From: Acanthaster planci
Taxonomy: Eukaryota; Echinodermata; Asteroidea; Valvatida; Acanthasteridae
Direction: 5' to 3'
Assembly: GCF_001949145.1 (NCBI RefSeq)
Contig: NW_019091584.1
Coordinates: 1 to 62,000 of the forward strand
DNA: 62,000 nucleotides
Shown: positions 35,693-48,300 of the stretch, piece by piece
How positions within the stretch are numbered: position 1 is the stretch's first letter
Layout: the number at the start of each line of letters is the position of its first letter
Translations under genes and position numbers: made by a program
Notes under the pieces: generated by a model
What the model was told of the DNA's origin: nothing
Seen by the model: only the letters and a program-made list of their open reading frames with translations
Databases searched by the model: none

Positions 35693-36144
35693 TATTTCAT
35701 TTTTTTTTCATTTAATTACTAATTTCTTCTTCACATCAAGAGTGAATTAACCCTAACTCCCTAGGGTGCGTGCAAAATCATATCAAAATTGAAGGATTCA
35801 GGAATGTTAGGGTTGTAATGGGTCCAAAGTTTGATACATATATCTGGAAAAAATGACGACTAATACCAAGCATGAACACAGCTACAAGTAATGCTAACTG
35901 TCAGTCAGCTGAAATGATGGGGTATTCATGTGCCAAGATGCACAAAATCATTGCACAACCAAATCAAAATCATTTTTCAGTACAAGTCAACAAGACAGTG
36001 AGATACAGCAGACTTATACATTTTTGGAGAAATACCACAAAATATCCAAAAGACAAAAAAACCCTGTCATGAGACTTAGGGCCGGGCTTTCTACATGTAC
36101 TTGAGAAATACACCAATTTTCAGACATGGCTAATGCCACTGGTG

Positions 36145-36225
36145 AGCACTCTTGGGGTACTATTGGGACACTCTGGGGTACTATTGGGGTACTAGTAGGG
36201 CACTATTGGGGCTCTATTGGGGTAT
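36145..36225. repeat. Minisatellite, about 15-bp GGGGTACTATT unit
   Basis: Five to six imperfect units of GGGGTACTATTGG run in tandem, with variants GGACACTCT and GGGCTCTATT. Confidence 0.75.
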
Positions 36226-37934
36226 GCGACAGAAGCACATCTGCCAATGGAAAAAGTACACGTACAATGTATTAAGTACATGGTAGCAAATATTATACAT
36301 GTCTATGCCAAAAGGTTCATGAAGAATTCACGGTCATTTTCAAGGGAACTTCATTGTAAACCCTCAGTATTTTCGTTTACAATGTACATAATGTCACGCT
36401 AGCTAAGCAGGTGCTTGCATGCTGCAGTGGTGGCCGAACTCAGGGAAGCCTTGTGGTCAAGTGGTGCTCAGACGTCTTTTGATCTGACCCTAATGTGACT
36501 TTACAATCACATTTAACTTCCAAAATACAAGTTAATATCTAGGTACATGTATGTGGACTCATCGACATTAGGCACTACTGGTCGATAAGTGCAATTGCTC
36601 AATCTTTGCATAATCTGTCGAGTTTATCAGGTTTAAATTACTGCATCATGTGCCAATCACCAACCACCTTTTGCTCTAACTTGTGGTGGTAGAAGATTGT
36701 TTGAAAAATGGAAGTGAACATGGCAAAGTGGTCGATTTCATACAGGGTCGACTGATAGCACACTGAGATCACAGGATCATGCTGATCACACTCAACATAC
36801 TGTACATGTATATGTACATTATATGTTAGGGGCAATCGGCCAATCAGCACAATCACACAATCACGTTGTGCTATACTGCACTATACTATACTGCATGAAA
36901 TCGTTTTTCACGCTTTTGAAACAATCTTCCACAACCATCAGGTAGAAAGAAGAGGTGTTTAAGTTGATGGCAGAATCATCAGTGTTGTTCAGCAAGAACG
37001 AGAGATTGCACACAGACAGATAGATCACACAGATCGACCGCTCCTGCTTTCATATATTATACAATTTACATCATACAAGGAAAGACTGCCGTTAACCGAC
37101 AACATTTGTTGCCCCTAGTGCACAAACCTACCGGTACGAGACTTGCTTCAGAAATTTCTTTGCTAAATTTCACTTTTTAGGACATGTTACCACTTTCTGA
37201 CGACTTCAAATAAGTGCTGTCTCTGTATGGAAGTGCTGCCATACACTAGCCTACGGACATAATAGAAAAAAACCGTTTTCAACACGAGAATGTATCGATA
37301 CGTGTACCATGTGTCCTCCTACGTAGACCTGTACTGTACACACTTCAAATACTAGTCTTCACCGTGGCATCACCATCTCGTTCAGTTTCGGCAACAAATC
37401 TACGAATGGTAAAAGCACAATTGGCGGAGCTATTTAATAGTGTGCTTGATATCTGTGCCCAATATTACCTTTAGTGCAACGAATGAACTGGCGTTTTCAA
37501 AGAAATCTCTACCTGCAGCGGAAAAATAAGCGGATATTCTCAGAGGCTGGCCTCACGTACGTACGACGCGTACGTACTACAGCTGTGTGCATGACAAGCC
37601 ACAGCGCTAGTAGTACACCGCCCTCTGTCGTATTGATGAATCTATTAAACATAGACTTGAACAAGTCCTGTCAATGGTTGAAAAAAACAAGCATTTATAA
37701 TAATTATGTAAACGGAATGGAGCCTTTATTATTATTATTATTTTAAATTCTGGCAATTACACCAAGTATTTCTCAACTGATCGCCCTAGGGACTATAGCT
37801 TGCATGCCTGAAGAAACCTGTAGAGAGAAAACAATAAGACATTCTCAAGTTCATAGGCCACAATACCATGTTCTAAAAGCTGATGACGTGTGGTCGCGTC
37901 GGCTTGGGCAATTTTTGGCTCCGTCTAATACTCA

Positions 37935-38325
37935 GTGATGGAGTCGAGTACTTTTTGAGAACCAAGTTCTCTACCAAATATTTAACTAGTTAGGAGGGAA
38001 CAAAGCTGAAGTACTTTGGCATTTTAAGGCACATGCATAAAGGTAAGATTACAAAGCAACACGACTTCAGACCATCACTGTTTGATTAAAATTAACTTTT
38101 TAGGACAAAAGTACTCAGAAAGTACTCGGCCGAGTACTTTCCGAATACTTTTCTCCTTAAAACTTAAATTTTACACAACTGGGAGTGTCTGAATTCTAAC
38201 ATTTATTTTGTAATCTTACCTTTGCACATTTACCATCAAATGCCTGTGCACTCTGGCTTTATTCCCTCTTACCCAGTTCAATATTTTGCGGAGAACGTTG
38301 GTACTCGGAAAGTACTTGACTACAA
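37935..38325. repeat. Large foldback (inverted repeat) with about 190-bp arms and no loop
   Basis: The centre is the palindrome AAAGTACTCGGCCGAGTACTTT between 38129 and 38130. Moving outward, matching words appear in inverted order on both sides: TTTTAGGA/TTTAAGGAG, AAAGGTAAGATTACAAA, GGCATTT, AACTxGxTAxGAGGGAA, GAGAACCAAGTTCTC, and the ends GTCGAGTACTTT (37943) and GTCAAGTACTTT (to 38320). The arms differ by small indels. No coding frame is present. Confidence 0.85.
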
Positions 38326-38432
38326 TACTGCTAATACTGCAATGGGGGCCTGCATCCCAACAGTTTGCACAACATCGATGTAAACTGTTTATCTGATTGG
38401 ATCTGATACAAAACTTGATCCAGCGGCGTAGA

Positions 38433-38465
<33 letters not shown>

Positions 38466-41400
38466 CTTTAGGTAATATGGCAATAAACGCGGATGTATGC
38501 AGGCATGTATGCGCGCGAGGAGAGTTGGTAAAACGTTTTCTATGGTGATGCCTCTTGCAAAAGGCTGCACCGCATATGGAAATACATGTAACACGTAACT
38601 TGCCTGTCGAAAAACTTGAGATGTGTTACCGTGTGTAGATGTACAGTACTGACTTAGCACCGACTGAAACTTGGCTCTCTCTCTTGGTAATAAAATGACA
38701 CAAACTTTTGATGGAATACTGGACTCTAGTATGGAGTAAATTAGATGGAATTAAGTAGGATAATGCATAGTATCTCTTGAAGTGCCATGGATTTTAGGAT
38801 TCCACATTCGGAGTCCTCTTATCATACGATTTTCAAGAGAATGTTCCAGACATAGAAATGCCCAAGGGCTGAATGGGGGGGGGGACCAGGGCTATTCCCC
38901 GCCCCCCAGAAAAAAAGAAGTTTTTTGTTTTGATCACTGTAGATATTGAGTGTTGCTTTGTTTGGATATAATTTTTGACTAGTGCAATCAGTTAATGCAA
39001 AAGTGCACCCGGGACGCTGCTTACTTGTCCTGACCCTCTGTCTGGCCTTGGGATGATAATGCGTAATATCTCCTTATAAAGGCTGCCACAGCTTTTATGA
39101 TTCCATACTCGGAGTCTTCTAATATTCAAGGGACGGTTTAAAACCAGCAATGTCGCCAGCTACAAGCATTAAGGGGATCCACAGTATCAGCTGGGAGGAG
39201 TCACATCACAGGAATAAAACATATTTTTCATGCTTATTTATTCCAGTACTTTTGCACGGATATATACTTACGATGTGCCATCGTCAGTCTGAGAGTAGAA
39301 CGTAATGAAGGGTAGATTCATCTATGGATTCTATGATAATTTACACGCTTAGTTTACATGCTTAATTTGGAGAAAAGGCAAATTGAGACTAGTGTGAGGC
39401 AGGTCCAGCCTCTGGCCTGCTGAGGCTTTACAGGAATTGTTTACAGCGCCTCCTATAATCATGATAGATGGCAGGATAGGCCGCTTCCCTTCAAAGTGTA
39501 GACTTGATTCAAGCCGGATCACTAATAGGCCGAGTGAATAATATTGCTCCAACAAAAAAGTGCGCTGCCCGCTGCAGTGCGTGCGGCCCGGGAAGGGCTT
39601 CACACCAAGACCCGTCGTTATTCGAACATGTCCCCACGAACCTCCCAAGGTCGCGGGACATTTAAGTCGCTCGGGACACCGGCGTGCAGGTGGCGAATGG
39701 AGAAACTGCTCAGCGGAGCTGTGAAGCCATTTGAATCGTTGCTGTTCCGTTTTCTTGAGCTCATCGCCTGCTCAATTCAGAGTATGTGACGTTCGTGCTT
39801 ATCAATTAAGTCTCACACTTGGGAGAAGGGGTTCATCTATGTATTTAATCTTGTCTTCTTTCTAGTCTCGTAATGAAGGGTGCATGCTTACGTGATCCGC
39901 CTATTATAATAATCAGACTGTCCATTTGTCATGTTGTCTGCCGTTTTATCTCTCTTCACGTAACGTATCGCACTGTCCTACAGAATATCAGGTACACATA
40001 CCTAATCTTGACGCGTTAGACACTATTTTCTTGGGCTTTCAAAAGTTGTCTGTATTCGCACAGTGTTCAGCAAAACAGTTACCAAAATGACAATAGCAAT
40101 AATTGCATGATTGTTTTGTTCACCCACTGTTACTATAACTCAAGAATATTGAGAAAGGGCAGAGTTTTTCTCCATCCATATTCTCAAACTTCAGAGTTCC
40201 CTGTTAAACTGTACGGAAGTTTCTGGCATCGCTGTATACCTCCAAGTGTTGTGCGACCTCGTGGTCGCCTGAATAAGAGGGGGATCCCCGGGCGATCTTG
40301 AACACATTATCGTCACATCCTTGCGAGATTTGCGTCCCGCAAACAGCTTGGGCCTAGTATGTAGGTTGATGCCGTGTCCGTGGAGGCTAGCACTTCCTTT
40401 TTCAGGGGCTTGTTTTGCTGTTTCTCAGGATAATGCTGCTCTACACACATTGGTGTCTCCAGGTTTGTGGTGGGGATGTAAAATGGAGAATACTTTTGAA
40501 AGGATTAGTTCTTTCAGTGTTAGTACCAGTTGTGACGTGCTATGGGCCTCGAGCTGGACCAAGAGAGGGCGCTATTTTCTTGGCAACGGCGGCTCCTTTG
40601 GTCGGAACTGAACTTCGCTGGTTCATGAACGACTATGAAATTCAGGCGTCACGCTACCAACAAAAATGAACACTCCCGACCAATGTGGTTTTTTTCAACC
40701 AATGAGGGGCGCTTCTGCTCATTTACATAGTGTTCAGTTACATAATGTTGGTGAATCATCGTTGGATACACCGTCATTCACTTTTCATTTTTATTCCGAC
40801 CCTTGAAGACACTCAGTATGCTGACGGCATCATCTCCTTGCTACTTATCCTTGTATGAATACACATGTACAGTGCATTACCTCTTTGTATTCTGTTGGTA
40901 AAAGAAATCAAGTCGCGACACACCCTTCTTTCCTTTTCTAAAATTAACTTCTGCCAGCCATAAGGAAAAGGTTATGGAAAAGACCATGACAATAGTCGTG
41001 CGTTGTCTTGAAAAAAGGACCAAAACTGAAATATAAGCCATTTTCAGATGCGTACAGAGAGTAAAATGAATGCTTCGTAAAAGTGAACCACATAAATTCA
41101 GTTTAAATCAGTCAGAAAAAAGGATGCGTGTATTCTTTTATAGAGACAACAACTGTGTACCGAAAACAAGCCTCTTAATTACTCGTAAGCCTCACGCACT
41201 AAGAAATGAATGCTCGCTGTGTGCCTGAAGTTCCACCAGTGTTCGTATGTCGCCCCATCGCCCGAAAAGGTCGCTAGGAAGGCTGATGGCTTTGCCCTGT
41301 GATTGGCTACATTGTGCACGATCTGTGACTGCGAGGTCAACACTTCCTGTAAGAGAAGCGTTATTTCAATTTTTTGGTTCGCCAATGGCAATGCTTTTGC

Positions 41401-42700
41401 ATGGGCAATATGAGAAAAACATGGCCGTGTTACAATCACAGTGTGATAATCTTCTCACTAAAGATCGTTGATCACGTGTCTTTAGGCGATATACTTCAAT
41501 TCGTAGGTTATCGTGATCAATTTTGGATGAGCAAATAAAGTGTAGTGCGAATATGCGGAAGAAAAAGAAAACAAATATCGAATCGATAACCGCCGCCTAG
41601 CAGAAATTTAACCACAATGCTCTGCACGTCGTTAGCGTTGACCCGTGTGACGTATTTCCTTCACTAAAATCTGTGTAAGGCCATCAGCCCTTCCCAACGC
41701 CCTGTTTGGGCGCTCGGCGACGAGCGAAGTTCCATGGAAGAATTAATATTTCAAAGTTGCCTGTCACAGGTTGATGGGGTGGGGTGCCGCGGAGGGTGAA
41801 CTACCCTAAGTCTCAGGCCCAGAACTCAGCGCAAAATGTTCTCATAAGAAACTAACGAATAAACCGGGTAACCACAGCATGGAGCCAGTTTAAGGAACGA
41901 TAAGGAGATGGTGGCAAAACTCCACGGACGGTGAGCAATGCAGGATTACATGATTAACCCTCATTTGAACCAGTGGTCTAGACTGGACGGCCTTTCCATC
42001 CAATTAATCACGAACAAATCGAGCTAGGAATGACGACTGGGTGTGTGGTGAACGCCCAACGCTAAACGACCACTGCGCTGTGAATCGGCGAGGCCGGCGC
42101 AGAGTGATGAACTCATGCGGGACATGACGAAGCAAGTTATATATCAATCTTGATGTGTAAACGGTCCGCTTCTCTATACGACGGCAAAAAGAATGGGCAT
42201 GAATAGGCGTTGGAGTTGAAATGCACTTACAAATCTGAGACAGTTGATCCTATTCCTATTTGCCGTCACATGACTGTTCACAAAATGATGGACTCCAGAG
42301 CCAAAGTGGACTCTGAACCATTGACAGGCACGTGTACATGTTTACTTTTGCATTCTGTACATGAGATGACGTCACAATTTCGAAAATCATAGATTTTAAT
42401 CAATGGAGCTACGTGGTTCCGTTGGACGTGGGTAGATTTTAAAGCTCAGGGGAATTCGGGGTACTGATTAATGGTTATCAATCAAGCCATCTTTTTTAAT
42501 GAAGATGCTGACAGAAGATGTAACAAACTTCATCTTCTTGCCTGAGCTTAAACAGTTCATGGAAATTAGCATCTGCTGTGCCCAATCTATAGCACCACGG
42601 TTTCAAATGTATTTATTGTAACTCAAGAAGCTCAAAATGTTCCAGCGAAAGTGGATGGGCTTTGAAGCTCAGGGGAACCATTTTTATAAATGCATTGCGA
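38326..42700. other. Gene-poor stretch
   Basis: No exon is recognised. It includes a CAA microsatellite near 38436-38465, a poly-G run at 38876-38884, and two diverged copies of a phrase (near 38765-38830 and 39058-39125) sharing ATTCCAYAYTCGGAGTCYTCT. Open frames around 39349-39789 and 40321-40669 have no family resemblance. Confidence 0.45.
38436..38465. repeat. CAA microsatellite
   Basis: About ten uninterrupted CAA/AAC triplets are visible. There is no coding context. Confidence 0.9.
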
Positions 42701-42872
42701 TATGGGCGATTCACAATAGTGCGCCTCCAAGAGTTTGCAACGAGTTGGCCAAACACAACGGGCGATATCTTTCGCCCTTTTCCAAACGCGTATTGGGTCG
42801 ATAGATTTTGTGCATCGTGATTGGCCGACGCGTTGCAAACTCTTGGTGTTGCACTATTTTGAATCGCCCGTA
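42701..42872. repeat. 172-bp TA-flanked MITE, copy 1
   Basis: The element runs from TATGGGCGATTCACA to GAATCGCCCGTA. The terminal inverted repeats of about 80 bp include CCAAGAGTTTGCAACG and TTGGCCAA-type words. It has the same length and layout as the copies at 45190 and 56655. The two flanking TA bases suggest a Tc1/mariner-type insertion. Confidence 0.88.
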
Positions 42873-42886
42873 TTTTAAACAAAGTT

Positions 42887-43015
42887 ATAGAGTACCGAAG
42901 TGTGACGTCACTTTGAACTGAGTACGTGTGCGTGTTGGTTCACGCGTTGGTTCTCGCTCTAATGCCTTTTACGCACACACTCGTACGCCTGACGTAGTCA
43001 CTTCGGTACTCTGTA
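42887..43015. repeat. Small inverted-repeat element next to MITE copy 1
   Basis: AGAGTACCGAAGTG on the left recurs inverted as CACTTCGGTACTCT on the right, with ACGTCA-type words inside each end. It is about 130 bp long, begins 15 bp after MITE copy 1, and has no coding content. Confidence 0.6.
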
Positions 43016-45189
43016 GGTGGGAACTTAAGAGGATGATGTGCAACGCACACCCACATCATGTACAGCTCTACCTCCCAGTTTGAGAATAAGTATCCCGAGA
43101 GTATTGAAGGCAACTGGTAAAGTTTGTAAAACATTCGCTGAATATTGGTAAAAATGCCAACAAATAAAGGTGGAATTGGTTTTGAGCAGGGAACGAGAAA
43201 TTATCCAAGCTTCCCTTGAACACCGTGAATGTTGGCAACGGCATTTATCAGCATATGATCAACATTTGTGTAGATCTAGAATCATAAAGGTCGCCGCTTA
43301 ACGAATTGGTGTATAAAGTTAATCCAGAAGGTTCACAATTGATTTTCAGCGCGATAAAAATGGAACTGTTTAGCCTAGTTGCGTCGCCAAAAGTATAGTA
43401 TCAATCACGCAGCAAAAGTCAGTCAGTTCGAGTCGGAACTTACCAGAGCCCCAGGGGTGGGCCAGGGCCCTTCTAACTCTCATTGGCCACCTTTACCCCC
43501 CTGGGGATTTGTGGGTGATCAAGTTAAGCACTGGCCAATTTGTTTCATTTTGTAGGCCGTCTTCCGCGGAGATCCGCCGCGTGGCCTGCGTGCGTGGCAG
43601 CCTGACGCAGGTTTAACATACTCCATTACGCTCCCCGGCCATCGGTGCTGTTTCCGCCAATTTTAAAGAGCTATTTTTCTTTTCCCTCCACCTGTATCTC
43701 TGTTTCGTGCATCGGACGGTTTTAATAAAAGCCAAAAGAGGTGTCAGTTTAGTAACAGTCTGGCACTGAGGCATAGAACAGCTCAATCAGAGGCGACTTC
43801 GAAAAGCTACGGACGCTCGCTTCTCGTGCCGGGGCAGTCGCCATGGAAACCGTCCAACAGAATTGCGCAACACGTCAAACTTGAGCTCCTCGCATGTCCG
43901 TCAGACCCGTTTGAGTAACCTAAGCCTATTAGACTGGTGTGCCATTCTGAAGGAACTCCGGAATGCCTCTAAAATTATGTCCCCCATACGCCACACCCCT
44001 TTCAACACATATTGGGCCGACGCGGCAAATGGGGATCGTCACTTCCGTCTGTTTTGGATCACATTTTAAATCCAAACGAAAGCCGGATCTCGCTGATTCC
44101 CATGCATGCAACACGATTATTCGTGCCTGCACGATAATCGATCTACACGTCGAGGGTCATGCACACTGTTTGATGATGATAAGCTGTATTTTACCATTTG
44201 TTTCTGTTCGCAGGCCCTGGTTTGTTTGACCCCAATGGCACACAGTACAAGCCTAATAGTTCTGGTGTCATCACAGGTTAAAGCTAAGATTTTTTTTCAA
44301 AATCCTTGTTGGCCTTGAATGAATTTGAAAGGGAAAATAGTGTGAAGCTGCATTGAGATATCTTTAAAAAAAAAGGTGCAGCGCTACATGGAAAGGAAAG
44401 CTTACACAAAAACTATACTGAATAAAACTTCGACCTTTTGAGCTCATCCAGAATATTATCCCCTGAGCCCCTTGAACTTTGCAATTTTCTCCGGAGACTT
44501 TTTATCCTATGCCTGTGGCCTGTTGCTCCCTTCGCATTTAAACGGAAGTTGAAGTTTCCCCAGATTTAGGATGTTGAATTTGTTTTCTTATTTGCATCCA
44601 TGTGTGTGGGCGTGCTGGACATCGTCATGATGCACTGCTAGTCAACTCACAGTCTTCCTTGGCCATGTTTTAAACAATCCAGATGCTCAAAAACTCCGTG
44701 TGTTTCACGTCTGCGATCCTGCACCCCCTTTTTTACCTCACGTGGTTTTTGTGTAAAAAAAAAAATAATAAAATGTCGGCGTCAAGGAAGGCACGGAGAC
44801 ATGTCAGTCAGTGCAAGTATTAATGTAATCGCCATTCTATCACCACCAGTGTCTCGTGGTCCGGCCGCCGCCCCTGCCTCGAGTGAAACGCCATGTGAAG
44901 AGTGGGGACAGTTTCCTAGACGTAGCGACAGGTATGCACCGGAGCGTGGATGCCAGGCTGCAAGGGCTGTTATAATAGAGTTCAACGGCTGCATGCAGTG
45001 GGTCTTTAATTGTTTCAAGAGACACTGCTGTTGGGAGAAAATATCGGGAACTTTATGAACAAAGGGTGGCAGCAAACATGCTCACTTTCAAAGTTGTATG
45101 TATATATAGAGTAGCGCCAACTTCAGACTTTGGAACCACCGTGGCTGTTCTTTATGTGTGCAAACTAGTATGCAGTTGTTGTGTGCTTA
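43016..45189. other. No gene seen
   Basis: No exon, RNA gene or clear repeat was recognised on either strand. The short open frames near 43863-44318 and 44782-45075 overlap each other on opposite strands and have no family resemblance. Confidence 0.45.
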
Positions 45190-45361
45190 TACGGCCGTTT
45201 CACAGTACTACGCCACCAAGAGTTTGCAACGCGTTGGCGAATCACAGTGCGCGAAATTTGTCAACCCAATGCGTGTTTGGAAAGGGTCGACAAATTTCGC
45301 GCGTAATGATTGGCCAATGTGTTGTAAACTCTTGGTGGCACGCTATTGTGAATCGCCCGTA
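45190..45361. repeat. 172-bp TA-flanked MITE, copy 2
   Basis: It has the same architecture and exact length as the copies at 42701 and 56655: left end TACGGCCGTTTCACAG, right end GTGAATCGCCCGTA. The inner stem includes GTCGACAAATTTCGCGCG and its inverted partner. Confidence 0.88.
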
Positions 45362-48300
45362 TTGTACATGTGCATCGGAGCATAATCCACCATGTTGGTT
45401 CCAACAATTGAGACACTCATGTCGATCTCCCCGTCCACGGTCAAGACTGGACGTCTGGCGTAGCACCGGGACACAAGCACCGGGCATTTGCATTCAAGTT
45501 TAACCAAACAAAATTCTTATTAAAATTTTCAGTTCTTGAGTGAGCATTGTGTTAAATTATGAAACCAAAATTCTTCCCAGGGGATTCCATAAATTGGGGG
45601 AACTGAAGCAGACGATTCTCGAGATGGCCATGACGCGGTGATGTCACTGCCAGACACGCCAACTTCCGGCCGAGGGGGGAGAAGCTTCGAGGGACAAAAG
45701 GATACCGTTATCATTATGCAAAAGATTGCTAAATTGTAATTGGCTTTGACCGGGCTTCACTCCCCCCAGGCGGCACTTCCCAGCGGATGTGTTGTCTGGG
45801 AGGGGGTGTGACCCCTTCATGACCCGATTTTTTTTTACATGTGGGGTCAGTCCAGGCTTGGGTTGAATGAAGCATCAGTCGAGGCCGGACGGGCTGTGAA
45901 ACTGCACAAAGTCTTGAGCGGTCCCTATTGGCGTATAGATACAGTCAAAGATGGGTCCACCCTATTCTGCAGACGGCCTAGTGCACTGCTACAGAGGTTC
46001 ATGTACTGGTCTTGAGGTTTACAGGATCCAGGTAATGAAAAAAGCACTTTTTCCACTTGAAAAAATGTTCAAGTTTTTTTCCGGACGGGTGAGGGCGCTG
46101 TTGAGGTGATGCAAATCAGGGAAGTCACTGTTCAAAATTTGAACTCCAAATTTACTCTGAAAATATCTGAACAATGTTGCACACGCTGACTTATTGCCGT
46201 ATATACTTACACAATAATAAATTGCAAAAGAAATGGATACATACTACAGCAAAATATAAGAAATTTCAGGAGTTCAGTGCCTGGGATGACATCACAGCTT
46301 AGTTCATGAATATGCAAATGTCAGCTGCATTAAAAACTCCAAAGGCTTGAAAAGACAGATCAGAATATCAAACGGGCTGTATTTAACTGCATGGTCCTTT
46401 TAACATCGACGATTTAGCATCATTCTTTCCCCCCAGATCTCGATTTGGACTGCGACTTTGGCCTGAGGCTTCAAAGTTTCTTGGATCTTGTCTCCCCGAA
46501 ATGAGAACTTCTTTATTGCAGCTCCATGTTATGTTTTCCTGCAGAAACATTAACATGACATGGCCCGACATTAACGTCAAACCAAAATTTTGCATTTGGT
46601 TGTATTTCGTCTCGGAATTCCGTCGGACGAGGCCTGACACGAAGCAAGGAACTGGAAAACGCCCTGTCGCAGTTCAAGCCCGATATCCACCCTCTCCAGC
46701 CCCCAACCAGCCTGCGCTCTTAACTTCTTACGACCATTTTTCCCCAATAGATGCTTCAGCCTCAAATAAGCAGTAGTTTGCACACCCTTCTCTAAAATTT
46801 TACCTGGATTTGGTTTAAAAAAACCAGGTCCACGAAAAATCAGCCCCCTCCAATTATTTCTATGTCCATGCTTCCACTTAAATATCTCTGATACTGCGCC
46901 TGCCCCCAGGGCACTCCTCAGATACATTTCCTTCATTGCCGAAACTGTAGTCGATGTTTTTAATCACTACATACGCAGAAACAAACCAGGGGAGATTAAA
47001 GTGTGCTAGACAAGGAAGGAGGCACTCACCGGCAGAACCGAGGGGGCACAGCGGGGCCAACCACTAAAGAATGAGCCATTTCATTTTAATTGAGAGAAAG
47101 GCATTTTTGTCGATTTAAGTTCCCTTCTTTCCAAAGCGTGTAAAAAGTTGTACCTCCAGTAAAGTCATAAACGCTTTTTTAAATTCAAATTTCTGGTGTA
47201 TTGGCCGTCCTCCAAAGAGAAAACTACCCCTCCCCCCACCAAATTTAATTTTAGATCCGTCCAAACGGTACAACACAGCCTATAAAAGGCGCTCCACGGG
47301 CAAGCAAACTGTCATTAACAATTGTCACGGACGTATAAGTTAGATCGACATGTTTGTTTGGCATCCATTGTTGGCGCCTTACTCAAGGTAATGCAGACGT
47401 TTCTCGTAGAAATAAGGCGCCATGAGTTATCATTTACAAACCGTCTTAGAGGTCAAGACTTTCTGAGATGGACTTGTTTAATTGCACCTTTGCTTCCGGT
47501 GTACAAATTTTAAAAACTTATTTTAAAAATGTCCCAGTGGCCTTCGAGCTTGCATTTGCACGAGCAAAGCATTTCTGTCATTCAACGCATGTAATGTGTT
47601 TAACGCTACTTCATACAGAATTTCGGTTCATACAAAATTACCAACCAATACGAATTGGGTGCCGTTGGCGGCATCCACTCAGCAATTTCCCATCAGGTAA
47701 TTGAAGAAAGGAACCAACATGCACTTAATCAAAATTATTCCATGCAAGTTCTTTCTTCGTGACCCTTTCAAAACACCGTAAATCACAAACTGGTCAAATG
47801 TTAAGCTTCAAAACTGCTTTGCTTAATCACGAGTGTCTGCTTGAAATGTGGGGACGGCCCGTCGGCAAATTTCACGAGATTGATGATGCTCTGATTCCCA
47901 GACCTGACACTGACGTGACCTCCCCCTTCCTTTCTCCTTGTCCCTTCTTGCCGACAACACCGATGATTTTGTCGACAAACGTGGCTAATGGGCGATGTGA
48001 CACTTATCAAGCCACGCCCGGGCGCTTAACGAAAATCTGAGCGACATCATCATAATCTATTTTTTTTTTCTGCAACAAACTTTCAACAACAGTGCTTAAT
48101 CTCTTCCCCCACGCTCAGCGGTTGGTTCATCAGTTCAGCGGTGCTATAATTACACATCCAGGGTAAAAGATCGTTGGCGTACTATGAGCGCTCATTACCC
48201 GCGAGAGGCTGCGAAAGCCTGGGAAACCTGCCAAACTTCACCTCTGCGTGGACAGGCACCGAAATATTTTTTCTATTTAAAGGGAAAAAAATGTATTTCC

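Larger units (their letters stand above)
34815..37937. other. Region upstream of the ANGEL-like gene
   Basis: This should contain the ANGEL-like promoter and perhaps a noncoding first exon; neither could be placed. It also holds two MITE-like elements (34966-35145 and 35230-35692), a minisatellite near 36145-36225 and an ATT microsatellite at about 37722-37744. Confidence 0.45.

Noticed and set aside
42701-45361. MITE copies considered as a CRISPR-like or clustered repeat array
   Set aside because: The units are palindromic, TA-flanked and kilobases apart, which fits transposition and not a spacer array.
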